Origin: Loktanella sp. M215 | GTDB taxonomy: Bacteria; Pseudomonadota; Alphaproteobacteria; Rhodobacterales; Rhodobacteraceae | DNA: 64,000 nucleotides | Reading direction: 5' to 3' | Assembly: GCF_021735925.1 (NCBI RefSeq) | Contig: NZ_WMEA01000001.1 | Span: forward strand, 3,192,001 to 3,256,000 | Shown: positions 53,267 to 61,687 of the stretch, in pieces | Position numbering within the stretch: the first letter of the stretch is position 1 | How the letters are laid out: each line of letters opens with the position of its first letter | The notes under the pieces: generated by a model | Seen by the model: the letters and a program-made list of their open reading frames with translations, nothing else | What the model was told of the DNA's origin: nothing | Databases searched by the model: none | Made by a program: the position numbers and the translations under genes

Positions 53267-54297
53267 GCGTCCTCGAAGACGCCGGGAATCGATTGCGGGC
53301 CGGTGGTCAGCCATTCCGGCACTGGCAGCCCCTTGGACCGCAGGAATTCGGGGTTCCACAGCTTGGACTGATAGCGTGTGCCGTAGTCGCACAGGATGGT
53401 GACGATGGTATGACCTGGCCCCATGTCGCGGGCCATGCGGATCGCACCGCCGATGTTGATGCCCGACGATCCCCCCAGGCACAGCCCTTCGTGCTGCAGC
53501 AGATCAAAAACGATCGGCAGCGCCTCGGCGTCGGGGATGTTGTAGCTCATGTCGGGCGTGAAACCTTCGAGGTTGGCGGTGATCCGCCCCTGCCCGATGC
53601 CTTCGGTGATGCTGTCGCCTTCGGACTTCATCTCTCCGTGTTCGTAGAAATTATAAAGTGCCGCACCGTCCGGGTCGGCCAGACCGATCTTGACGCCCTT
53701 GGGCTGCAGCGCCATCGCGACACCCGCCAGCGTCCCGCCAGAGCCTACCGCGCAGATGAAGCCGTCGACCTTGCCGTCGGTCTGATCCCAGATCTCGGGG
53801 CCGGTCGTTTCGATATGGGCCTGACGATTGGCCGTGTTGTCGAACTGGTTCGCCCAGATCACGCCGCCGGGGGTCGTCTTGGCTAGCTCTTCAGCCAGAC
53901 GGCCCGAATAGCGGACGTAGTTGTTGGGGTTCTTGTAAGGCGCCGAAGGCACCTGCACCAGTTCGGCACCGGCCAGACGCAGCATGTCCTTCTTTTCCTC
54001 GGACTGGGTTTCCGGGATCACGATGACCGTCTTGAACCCCATCGAGGCACCGACCAGCGCCAGACCGATGCCGGTGTTGCCTGCCGTGCCTTCGACAATC
54101 GTGCCGCCGGGTTTCAGCAGACCCTTCGCGATGGCGTCCTTGATGATGAAAAGGGCGGCGCGGTCCTTGACCGACTGGCCAGGGTTCAGGAACTCGGCCT
54201 TGCCCAGAATCTCGCAGCCCGTCGCCTCGGATGCGGCGCGCAGGCGGATCAGAGGGGTATTGCCGACCGCGTCGGCCAGATCGGATTTGATGTGCAT
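53263..54297 (-). CDS. cysK: Cysteine synthase (CysK)
   Basis: A 344-residue PLP-dependent O-acetylserine sulfhydrylase. Near the N-terminus is the VGNTPLIRLR motif, and the PLP lysine lies in LNPGQSVKDRAALFII (about residue 43). GTAGNTGIGLALVG is the substrate loop and AVGSGGTLAGVAMAL the phosphate-binding loop. It is longer than the classical 310-320 residue enzyme, as is usual for this Rhodobacteraceae type. It follows trgB in the trgA-trgB-cysK order known from the tellurite resistance locus of Rhodobacter sphaeroides. Confidence 0.93.
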   Translation of the reverse strand: MHIKSDLADAVGNTPLIRLRAASEATGCEILGKAEFLNPGQSVKDRAALFIIKDAIAKGLLKPGGTIVEGTAGNTGIGLALVGASMGFKTVIVIPETQSEEKKDMLRLAGAELVQVPSAPYKNPNNYVRYSGRLAEELAKTTPGGVIWANQFDNTANRQAHIETTGPEIWDQTDGKVDGFICAVGSGGTLAGVAMALQPKGVKIGLADPDGAALYNFYEHGEMKSEGDSITEGIGQGRITANLEGFTPDMSYNIPDAEALPIVFDLLQHEGLCLGGSSGINIGGAIRMARDMGPGHTIVTILCDYGTRYQSKLWNPEFLRSKGLPVPEWLTTGPQSIPGVFEDA

Positions 54298-54333
54298 GAC
54301 AGGGGCCTTTCGGATGCGCGTGTTGCGATCTGT

Positions 54334-55467
54334 CTAGGGTGCGGCGCTTGCAAACTCAAGCCGCAGGGCGTCGCGGTGCAGCGCCAGCCAATAGAGCAGC
54401 GTGATTCCCGGACCGACGGCGATTTCGCCCGTGGCGACCAGAGAGAGCGCCCGATCCAGCGTGAGCACGTGCAATGCCAGATCTTCATGTTCGCCCGGCA
54501 AGCCGCCAGAGTAGCGATGCAGATCAGGCAGATCGCAAAACCCCACGAAACAGTGAAAGTAATCCGTGGCATTCCCCGGCGAGGGGTAGTGCGAGGTCAC
54601 GTGCCGCAGGGTCACGTCCAGACCCGCCTCTTCGCGCGTTTCGCGCAACGCGCTCTGCTCCGGCGTCTCGAAGGCGTCGATCATGCCAGCCACAGGTTCC
54701 AGCATCCACGGATTGGGGTCGCCGCGTTCCAGCACCCCCATGCGAATCTGCTCGACCAGCACCACCCGGTCGCGGACCGGATCGTAGGGCATGACCATCA
54801 CCGCATCGACGCCGACCATGACCTCGCGCGGCAACGGCCCCTGCCGCGTGCCGTCAAAGCGGGCATGCGTGACCTCGAACCCCTGCAGGCGAAAGAATCG
54901 GCCCAAGGGGGCGGCCCGGGCACTGACGATGACATCGCCCGGCCGGGCCGCATGGCGCAGGGTCGCGGGGCGATCAGATGTCGCCGCCAGATGCCGCGCC
55001 CATGCGCGTTTGAGCATGACCGGATACTGCCAGCGCAAATTGTCGGGATCAGGACGCACGGCCGCGCCAAAAATTTCTTGCGCTGCACTGATCCACACGG
55101 CAGCGCAGCGCGTCTGCCAGTCCGGCAGCGACCAGTGGCCGGGGCCTGCGGACAGATCGTGGGGCGTCTGCCACATCTGCGCCGCGACCTCTGCCCTGTC
55201 ACCCAGCGTGACGTTCACCGTCACCCGCTGGCTGTCAAAGGCGCTTTCGTAAAGCGTCAGCCGCGCGACCGCGTCAGCGGACAGGTTCCGCCACAGCAGG
55301 CCCTGTGCCGCGGCCCCTGCCTGCGCCACGATCGGGGGCAGCGCGTCATCCGCCACGGACAGCACCGCATAGCCTGACAAGGTGGCGGGCGTCACATCGC
55401 CCGCGTCGCCCGCAACGGCGCGACGCAGCCCTGCATCCTGCAAGGGCCCGCAAACAAAGACATCCAT
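54334..55467 (-). CDS. trgB: TrgB: GGCT-like domain fused to a NUDIX pyrophosphatase
   Basis: A 377-residue fusion. The first 130 residues look like a gamma-glutamylcyclotransferase/AIG2-like domain (MDVFVCGPLQDAGLRRAVAG, TLYESAFDSQRVTV). The C-terminal 190 residues are an ADP-ribose pyrophosphatase-type NUDIX domain with the box GMIDAFETPEQSALRETREE followed by AGLD. It starts one base after trgA ends and precedes cysK by 36 bases. In R. sphaeroides trgAB is linked to tellurite resistance; the biochemical role is open. Confidence 0.88.
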   Translation of the reverse strand: MDVFVCGPLQDAGLRRAVAGDAGDVTPATLSGYAVLSVADDALPPIVAQAGAAAQGLLWRNLSADAVARLTLYESAFDSQRVTVNVTLGDRAEVAAQMWQTPHDLSAGPGHWSLPDWQTRCAAVWISAAQEIFGAAVRPDPDNLRWQYPVMLKRAWARHLAATSDRPATLRHAARPGDVIVSARAAPLGRFFRLQGFEVTHARFDGTRQGPLPREVMVGVDAVMVMPYDPVRDRVVLVEQIRMGVLERGDPNPWMLEPVAGMIDAFETPEQSALRETREEAGLDVTLRHVTSHYPSPGNATDYFHCFVGFCDLPDLHRYSGGLPGEHEDLALHVLTLDRALSLVATGEIAVGPGITLLYWLALHRDALRLEFASAAP

Positions 55468-55908
55468 TTACCGATACCGCTTGCCAAAGGCATCTGTCAG
55501 CAATCCCGCGACAATCCCGCCGCCCAGCAGGGCGACCAGAATGACCGGCGCATAGAATTGTTGCGCATATTCGGCCATGATGCCGAAGGTGCCGACGACG
55601 GCATCCATCGGTCCGTCGAAACGGCCCCGCATCGACACGCGGATCATGTCAGATCCGGACAGCAGAAAAAGCACCCAGAACGCCACCAGGATGGCCCCCG
55701 TCAGCCCGGTGCCGATGGCGACACCCGTGCCCTGCCCGGTCCGTGGCCCCACGAAGATCCAGCCGATCAGCACACCGACCACACCGCAAAGCGGAAACCA
55801 GAGTTTCGGTGTCCGCGTCTCCTCGAAGAAGGGCACCAGAAGCCAGGCCAGCACGCCCCCCACAATGCCGAAGAATATCGCCCCCGCAAGGCGCCCCATG
55901 GTCGGCAT
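55468..55908 (-). CDS. trgA: TrgA family membrane protein
   Basis: A 146-residue membrane protein of the TrgA family with about four membrane segments (LAGAIFFGIVGGVLAWLLV, LWFPLCGVVGVLIGWIFVG, VAIGTGLTGAILVAFWVLFL and VILVALLGGGIVAGLLTDAF). The N-terminus MPTMGRLAGA and the GWxFVGPRTG region are typical. It lies between cfa (22-base gap) and trgB (no gap) on one strand. The assignment rests on the trgA-trgB-cysK order as well as the sequence. Confidence 0.85.
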   Translation of the reverse strand: MPTMGRLAGAIFFGIVGGVLAWLLVPFFEETRTPKLWFPLCGVVGVLIGWIFVGPRTGQGTGVAIGTGLTGAILVAFWVLFLLSGSDMIRVSMRGRFDGPMDAVVGTFGIMAEYAQQFYAPVILVALLGGGIVAGLLTDAFGKRYR

Positions 55909-55930
55909 ATCCGTCTCCCTTCGACGCGCC

Positions 55931-57139
55931 TCAGGCGGCGCGCGTAATCGTGATCTGTGTCACGTCGCAGTTTTCACTGGCAAAGGTCGCGGCACAAGAG
56001 GTCAGATAGAAGTTCCACATCCGCCGGAAGCGGTCGTCAAAGCCAAGGGCCGCGACCTTGTCCCATTGCGCATTGAAGGTCTCGTGCCAGCGGCGCAGTG
56101 TCTGGTCATAGCTGTGACCGAACTCGATGGACCGCACGACGGACAGGCCGTTCTTGCCGATCACCTCGCGCAGCTTGCCGGGGCTGGGCAGCATGCCGCC
56201 CGGAAAGATGTATTTCTGGATGAAATCCGGCCCGCGCTTGTAGACCTCCCACCGCCGGTCGGCGACGGTGATGATCTGCAGCGTGGCGTTCCGTCCGGGC
56301 TTCAGCCGCTCGCGCACGGTCTTGAAGTAGACCGGCCAGTATTGTTCTCCAACGGCCTCGAACATCTCGATGCTGGCGATGCCGTCATAGGTGCCGGTCT
56401 CGTCGCGGTAATCCTGCAGCTTGAACGTGACCATGTCGGAAAGTCCCGCCTTTTCAATGCGGTCGACGGCATAGTTGAACTGTTCCTTGCTGATCGTCAG
56501 GCAGGTGACGCGCAGCCCCCGCTCTGCCGCTGCATATTCGGCGAAACCGCCCCAACCGCAGCCGATTTCAAGCACATGGTCGCCGGGCTTCACGTCCATC
56601 TGATCGACCATGGAGGCATATTTCGCGATCTGCGCCTTCTCCATGCTTTCCTGACCGCTGTCGAAGATGGCGGAGGAATAGGTCATCGTGTCGTCCAGCC
56701 ACAATGCGTAGAAATCATTGCCCAGATCATAGTGGTATTCGATGTTCTTGCGGGCCTGCTTCTTGGAATTGCTTTGCAGCCAGAAGCGGATCCGCTCGAA
56801 CGTGCGGACGAGGAACTGGCCCGGAAAGCCGTCATAGATCTCTTCCGCGTCGTCATGGATCAGGTCCATGAAGGCCATCAGGTCCGGGGTCGACCACCAG
56901 CCGTCAAGGTAGGCGTCGCAGAAACCAAGGTCCCCCTCGCGCACGATGCGGGAAAACAGGTCCGGGTTGTGGACCGTGATTTCGGCCACGTGACCCGCAT
57001 CGCGTCCTTCGGCGCGGAAATGACGCCCGTCCGGCAGGATCACGTCGATCCGCCCCCGCTTGAGCGCATCCATCATCTTGAAAACCGCCGAAAAGTAGCG
57101 CGGCAAGCCAGTCTGGCCATCAGTGGTCGTCAAAATCAT
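55931..57139 (-). CDS. cfa: Cyclopropane-fatty-acyl-phospholipid synthase
   Basis: A 402-residue SAM-dependent methyltransferase that converts unsaturated phospholipid acyl chains to cyclopropane forms at the membrane. The SAM motif is VLEIGCGWGGFAEYAA near residue 190. RVTCLTISKEQFNYA and FEAVGEQYWPVYF are further family motifs, and YHYDLGNDFYALWLDDTMTY precedes them. It leads the run of seven minus-strand genes to 49639. It is divergent from the desaturase gene across about 220 bases, which carry an AT-richer patch near 57180-57210. Confidence 0.94.
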   Translation of the reverse strand: MILTTTDGQTGLPRYFSAVFKMMDALKRGRIDVILPDGRHFRAEGRDAGHVAEITVHNPDLFSRIVREGDLGFCDAYLDGWWSTPDLMAFMDLIHDDAEEIYDGFPGQFLVRTFERIRFWLQSNSKKQARKNIEYHYDLGNDFYALWLDDTMTYSSAIFDSGQESMEKAQIAKYASMVDQMDVKPGDHVLEIGCGWGGFAEYAAAERGLRVTCLTISKEQFNYAVDRIEKAGLSDMVTFKLQDYRDETGTYDGIASIEMFEAVGEQYWPVYFKTVRERLKPGRNATLQIITVADRRWEVYKRGPDFIQKYIFPGGMLPSPGKLREVIGKNGLSVVRSIEFGHSYDQTLRRWHETFNAQWDKVAALGFDDRFRRMWNFYLTSCAATFASENCDVTQITITRAA

Positions 57140-57357
57140 GCGTGGTCCTGTCTGTCCTCTGACGTCTCTGGCGCGGACGTCTTAATCGTTTTTAATGTTT
57201 TAAGTGGGGAAGTCACGCGGTTACACCCAGAAAGTTGCGCCCCGTGCCGCACCGTGACGGAAGGTCGCGCGTCCGTTCTTATCCGCGTCATGCCGTCGAA
57301 TTTACTTGTTTCCAACCATATCTCGTTTATCGCAGGCACATTGCCCCAACGGACAGT

Positions 57358-58389
57358 ATGAAAAACATGTCACGGACGACCTCCCTGCCGCCCGAAACCC
57401 CTGCTGCGCGCGATTGGGTGCGCATTCTGGCGGCCTATCGCGATCCCGACACCCTGCGCAGCGCGTTCGAGCTGGGGGTGACAGTGCTGGGTTTCGTGAC
57501 GCTTTGGGTCGCCGCATGGTTCGCTGTGCAGGTCAGCTGGACGCTGGCCGTGGCGCTGGGCATCGTCAACGGCGGATTTCTGGTCCGTCTGTTCGCGATC
57601 CAGCACGATTGCGGCCACGGGTCGTTCTTCAACAACCGGCACCTGAGCGACTGGACCGGCCGCGTTCTGGGCATCGTGACGCTGACGCCCTACGACGTCT
57701 GGCGCCGCACCCATGCGCTGCACCATAGCCATGCGGGCAACCTCGACCGCCGCGGCATCGGTGACGTGCATACGCTGACCTTGGCCGAATATCAGGCCTT
57801 GCCGCGGTTTCAGGCCTTCATGTACCGGGTCTATCGTCATCCGTTGGTCATGTTCGGTCTTGGCCCGACGTGGCTGTTTTTTGTCCAGAACCGCCTGCCG
57901 CTGGGTCTGATGACCGCCGGGCGCAGTTACTGGGTGTCCGCCATGGTGACGAACCTCGCCATTGCCGCTGCCTTGACGTTGATCGTCTGGTTCGGCGGCT
58001 GGCCCGCGCTGGCCTTCGTCTTCTTCCCGCCCACGCTTGTGGCGGCCTCGGCCGGGGTCTGGCTGTTCTATGTCCAGCACCAGTTCGAGACGACGATGTG
58101 GGAACAGGACCCGGACTGGCAGCTGCACGAGGCGGCGCTGCACGGCAGTTCGCACTATGACCTGCCGCTGGTGCTGCGCTGGATGACCGCCAATATCGGC
58201 ATCCATCACGTCCATCACCTCTACAGCCGGATCCCGTTCTACCGCCTGCCAGACGTGCTGCGCGATCACCGCGAGCTGGTCGAGGTCAGCCGCATGACCC
58301 TGCGCCAGAGCCTGAAATGCGCCTCGCTCGACCTCTGGGACGCGGAACGCAACCGCCTGATCTCGTTCCGGCAGGCGCACGCGGCCTAG
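57358..58389 (+). CDS. Fatty acid desaturase (membrane di-iron type)
   Basis: A 343-residue membrane desaturase. The three histidine boxes are HDCGHGSF (near residue 82), HALHHSHAG (near 120) and HHVHH (near 284). About four membrane segments lie between them. The enzyme would introduce a double bond into acyl chains, which fits with the divergent cyclopropane synthase that acts on such bonds. I use the ATG giving MKNMSRTTS; there is no clear ribosome site. Its end overlaps the convergent photolyase gene by four bases. Confidence 0.92.
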   Translation: MKNMSRTTSLPPETPAARDWVRILAAYRDPDTLRSAFELGVTVLGFVTLWVAAWFAVQVSWTLAVALGIVNGGFLVRLFAIQHDCGHGSFFNNRHLSDWTGRVLGIVTLTPYDVWRRTHALHHSHAGNLDRRGIGDVHTLTLAEYQALPRFQAFMYRVYRHPLVMFGLGPTWLFFVQNRLPLGLMTAGRSYWVSAMVTNLAIAAALTLIVWFGGWPALAFVFFPPTLVAASAGVWLFYVQHQFETTMWEQDPDWQLHEAALHGSSHYDLPLVLRWMTANIGIHHVHHLYSRIPFYRLPDVLRDHRELVEVSRMTLRQSLKCASLDLWDAERNRLISFRQAHAA

Positions 58390-59807
58390 AAGTCGCGGTT
58401 CTCGTAGGCTGCGAGGGCTGCCTTGCGGCCTTCGTCGGCCGTCACGACCGGGTCGGGATATGCATCTTCTGGCGACATGTTCCACCGCAGCGGGATCGCG
58501 TCGTAGAACGACAGCGCGGTTTTCGAGGGGGTCTTGTACTCCTCGGCCAGCCACGCCCTGACGTAGTCCCTGTCCTTGTCGAACTTGTCGAGCTGCGTGA
58601 CCGGGTTGAACACCCGGAAATAAGGCGTGGCATCGGGACCGGACCCCGCCGACCATTGCCAGCCCATGGCGTTCGACGCCGGGTCCCAGTCGATCAGTTG
58701 GTCGGCGAACCAGTCCAGCCCGATCTTCCAGTGGCACATCAGGTGCTTGGTCAGGTAGCTGGCGACGATCATCCGCCCCCGGTTGTGCATCCGCCCCGTC
58801 ACCTGCAATTCGCGCATCGCCGCATCGACAAAGCGGATACCGGTGCGCCCCTGTTTCCACGCCTTGACCTCGGCCAGCCGCGCGTCGGTCTTCCACGGAA
58901 AGGCATCCCAATCCTCGCGCCAGTTAGCGGTGGTGATGCGGGGGGTATGGTGGACAAGGTGATAGGCGAACTCGCGCCAGACCAGCTCTTTCAGAAATGT
59001 CTCGGAGTCGGATTTGCCGTCGTGCAGGGCGCGCCAGCCGGCGTGCCAGCAGGACAGCGGGCTGATCTCTCCGTAGGTCAGGTTTTCCGACAGGCCGGAG
59101 GTGCCGTCGACGCCCGGAATATCGCGCGCGGCTTTGTAGTCTTCGATCCGGTGGGCAATGAAGGCGCCCAGCCGGTGGCTGGCCGCTGACTCTCCCACAG
59201 TACAATGGGGCAGCACGACATCGTGCCCCCGCTGCATGTCGGCCCCCATCTGCCAACCATCCAGATCGTCGCTAGCAGGCCAGCTACCCGGTGCGGGGAT
59301 ACGGGACGGCGTGCTGAGCGTCGCCGGCAGCTCGCGGTCCCGCACGGATTTCCACATCGGCGTGTAAACCTTGTAGAAGCCGCCCGTCTGCGTCTCGACC
59401 GTCCAGGGTTCGAACAGCAGATGGCCCGCAAAGCTTTGCGCGTCGATACCGTCGTCCTTCAGCGCAGCTTTGACGGCGGTGTCGCGGGCCTTGGCATCGG
59501 GGTCATACAGCCGCGACCAGTAAACGGCGCCGGCCCCCGTCTCTTTGATGACCTCGCGCAGCACGTCAAGCGCGCGGCCCTTACGCAGGATCAAACGCGA
59601 GGCCTTGTCCGTCAGGCTGTCGCGCAGAGATGCGACCGACAGGCCCAGTCGAAAGCGCGGTGCGGCGCCCTGCCCGTCCACGACCTCGTCATGGATGAAC
59701 AGCGGAATGACCGGACGGCCCGCGTTGCAGGCCTCGGTCAGGGCGGGATGGTCGCCAAGGCGCAGGTCGCGCCGGAACCACAGGATGATGGGGGTTTTAT
59801 CGCTCAT
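58386..59807 (-). CDS. phrB: Deoxyribodipyrimidine photolyase (CPD photolyase)
   Basis: A 473-residue cryptochrome/photolyase family enzyme, repairing UV pyrimidine dimers with blue light. The N-terminal antenna domain starts ILWFRRDLRLGDHPALTEA. The C-terminal FAD domain has ELVWREFAYHLVHHTPR, VDAAMRELQVTGRMHNRGRM and DPASNAMGWQWSAGSGPDA, the classical photolyase signatures. It lies downstream of the BCCT genes on the same strand. A TGATCC...TAAG element lies just ahead of the start (59816-59839). Confidence 0.94.
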   Translation of the reverse strand: MSDKTPIILWFRRDLRLGDHPALTEACNAGRPVIPLFIHDEVVDGQGAAPRFRLGLSVASLRDSLTDKASRLILRKGRALDVLREVIKETGAGAVYWSRLYDPDAKARDTAVKAALKDDGIDAQSFAGHLLFEPWTVETQTGGFYKVYTPMWKSVRDRELPATLSTPSRIPAPGSWPASDDLDGWQMGADMQRGHDVVLPHCTVGESAASHRLGAFIAHRIEDYKAARDIPGVDGTSGLSENLTYGEISPLSCWHAGWRALHDGKSDSETFLKELVWREFAYHLVHHTPRITTANWREDWDAFPWKTDARLAEVKAWKQGRTGIRFVDAAMRELQVTGRMHNRGRMIVASYLTKHLMCHWKIGLDWFADQLIDWDPASNAMGWQWSAGSGPDATPYFRVFNPVTQLDKFDKDRDYVRAWLAEEYKTPSKTALSFYDAIPLRWNMSPEDAYPDPVVTADEGRKAALAAYENRDF

Positions 59808-59846
59808 GCCCCAAACTTAGTGCGCGGCGGCGGGGATCAACGGGGG

Positions 59847-59873
59847 GCGGGCGGCAAAATCCATGCCGCCCGC
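59847..59873 (-). terminator. GC-rich hairpin between the first BCCT gene and phrB
   Basis: A perfect 10-base-pair inverted repeat (GCGGGCGGCA and TGCCGCCCGC) with a seven-base loop lies 10 bases after the BCCT stop. On the minus strand it is followed by C's, not a T run, so it could be a weak or Rho-assisted terminator. Confidence 0.5.
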
Positions 59874-59882
59874 AATTTTGCA

Positions 59883-61523
59883 TCAGGTGTTGGCGCGTTC
59901 GGATTGCAAGCCGCGATAGATCGCGACGCACATAACCAGCAGCACCACGGTAAACGGCAACCCGGTCGAGATCACCATCGACTGCAACGACTTCAATCCG
60001 CCCGCCGACAGCAGCAGCACGATGGCCACCGCCCCTTCGAACAGGCACCAGAAGACGCGCTGCGGCACGGGGGCGTCGATCTTGCCGCCCGCGGTGATCG
60101 TGTCGATCACCAGGGATCCGGAGTCGGACGAGGTCACGAAGAACACGATGACCAGCACGACGCCGATCAGCGATGTGATCGTGGCCAATGGCAGTGCGTC
60201 CAGCATCACGAACAACTGGCGCGGCAGTTCCGCATCCTGTGCGAGGGTATAGCCATCCTGCACGACTTGGGTGATCGCCACGCCGCCAAAGACGCTCATC
60301 CACAGCACGCAAACAAGGCTTGGGATCAGCAGGACGCAAGTGATGAACTCGCGCACCGTGCGGCCCCGGCTGACGCGGGCGATGAACATGCCGACGAAGG
60401 GTGACCAGCTGATCCACCACGCCCAGTAGAAGGACGTCCAGCCCTGGACGAAGTTCGTGTCCGCGCGACCGATCGGATTGGCCAGTTGCGGCAGATACTC
60501 CACATAGGCCAACAGGCTGGACCCGAAGACGCCGAGGATTGCCAGCGTCGGCCCCACCAGCAGCACGAAGGCCAGCAACAGGAAGGCCAGCCCCATGTTG
60601 ATCTCCGACAGGATCTTGACCCCGCCATCAAGTCCCCGCAGGACCGAGATCAGCGCGATCGCGGTAATGCCGGTGATCAGCAACACTTCCGTCGTGTTGC
60701 CAATCGGCAGGCCGAAGACCTCGTTCAAGCCCGCATTCGCCTGCGTCGCCCCAAAGCCAAGCGATGTCGCAAGGCCAAAGAGTGTCGCAAAGACCGCGAG
60801 GATGTCGATGACGTGACCCGGCCAGCCCCAGACACGTTCGCCCAGCAGCGGATAGAAGGCGGACCGCATCGTCAGCGGCAGGCCCTTGTTATAGCTGAAC
60901 AGCGCCAGCGCCAGACCCACGACCGCATAAATCGCCCAAGGGTGCAGACCCCAATGAAAGATCGTCGCCGCCATACCAAGGCGCATGGCCTCCGCCTCGT
61001 TGCCTGCAGCGGCACCCAGGGGGGCCCAGTCGGTGCGCAGACCATCCTCGACCGTGGTGCCGCCGAGGGCGGTGGAGAAGTGCGTCAGCGGCTCTGACAC
61101 GCCATAGAACATCAGACCGATGCCCATGCCGGCGGCAAACAGCATCGAGAACCAGCCGAGGTAGGTATAATCCGCCGTCGCCGCCTTGCCGCCAAGGCGC
61201 ACGCGGCCCAGCGGTGACACGATCAGAAACAGGCAGAACAGCACGAAGATGTTCGCCGCCGTCAGAAAGAACCAGTCGAAGCCTTCGGTGACACTGGCGA
61301 ACAGCCAAGTGAACAACGCGCCGGATTGTTCCGGCAGCGCGAGGGTATAGAAGACGAACGCCACAACGGCGGTCGCCGAAATGCCGAACACCGGATTGTG
61401 GATGTCAAAGCCAAGGCCCACGACCTTGCCTTCCAGATTGTCCTGACCGATCGTGTAGTCGGTATCGATCAGGTCGGCCTTGCCGTCAGGGGCCGGTATC
61501 CCCTCGCTCGACATGTCGCTCAT
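59883..61523 (-). CDS. BCCT family betaine/carnitine/choline transporter (BetP-like)
   Basis: A 546-residue BCCT carrier with about twelve membrane segments, importing quaternary ammonium or sulfonium solutes with sodium or by exchange. Signature regions are FAAGMGIGLMFYGVSEPLTH (the glycine-rich motif of sodium-coupled betaine carriers) and WTSFYWAWWISWSPFVGMF with the tryptophan motif of helix 8. FHWGLHPWAIYAVV precedes. Both the glycine motif and the WWISW motif match BetP-type carriers. The next BCCT gene lies upstream with a terminator between them, so they are separate transcripts. Confidence 0.94.
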   Translation of the reverse strand: MSDMSSEGIPAPDGKADLIDTDYTIGQDNLEGKVVGLGFDIHNPVFGISATAVVAFVFYTLALPEQSGALFTWLFASVTEGFDWFFLTAANIFVLFCLFLIVSPLGRVRLGGKAATADYTYLGWFSMLFAAGMGIGLMFYGVSEPLTHFSTALGGTTVEDGLRTDWAPLGAAAGNEAEAMRLGMAATIFHWGLHPWAIYAVVGLALALFSYNKGLPLTMRSAFYPLLGERVWGWPGHVIDILAVFATLFGLATSLGFGATQANAGLNEVFGLPIGNTTEVLLITGITAIALISVLRGLDGGVKILSEINMGLAFLLLAFVLLVGPTLAILGVFGSSLLAYVEYLPQLANPIGRADTNFVQGWTSFYWAWWISWSPFVGMFIARVSRGRTVREFITCVLLIPSLVCVLWMSVFGGVAITQVVQDGYTLAQDAELPRQLFVMLDALPLATITSLIGVVLVIVFFVTSSDSGSLVIDTITAGGKIDAPVPQRVFWCLFEGAVAIVLLLSAGGLKSLQSMVISTGLPFTVVLLVMCVAIYRGLQSERANT

Positions 61524-61630
61524 GCGCCCGTCCTTTTTGTTATAATTGTCAATTCACGTCGCGTTTACCACAAACAGCGGCGAATTCCCACCGACAGCGG
61601 GCTCTTGTCTTGCAAAGTATTGCACTGAAA

Positions 61631-61664
61631 CGAAAAAAGGCCCCGGCATTGCCTGCCGGGGCCG
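61631..61664 (-). terminator. Rho-independent terminator of the second BCCT gene
   Basis: On the minus strand a perfect 10-base-pair stem (GGCCCCGGCA with TGCCGGGGCC, arms at 61639-61648 and 61654-61663, five-base loop) is followed by CCTTTTTT-type sequence. It lies 24 bases after the second BCCT gene. Confidence 0.85.
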
Positions 61665-61687
61665 TCTTTCAATGGACTATGCCCGGA

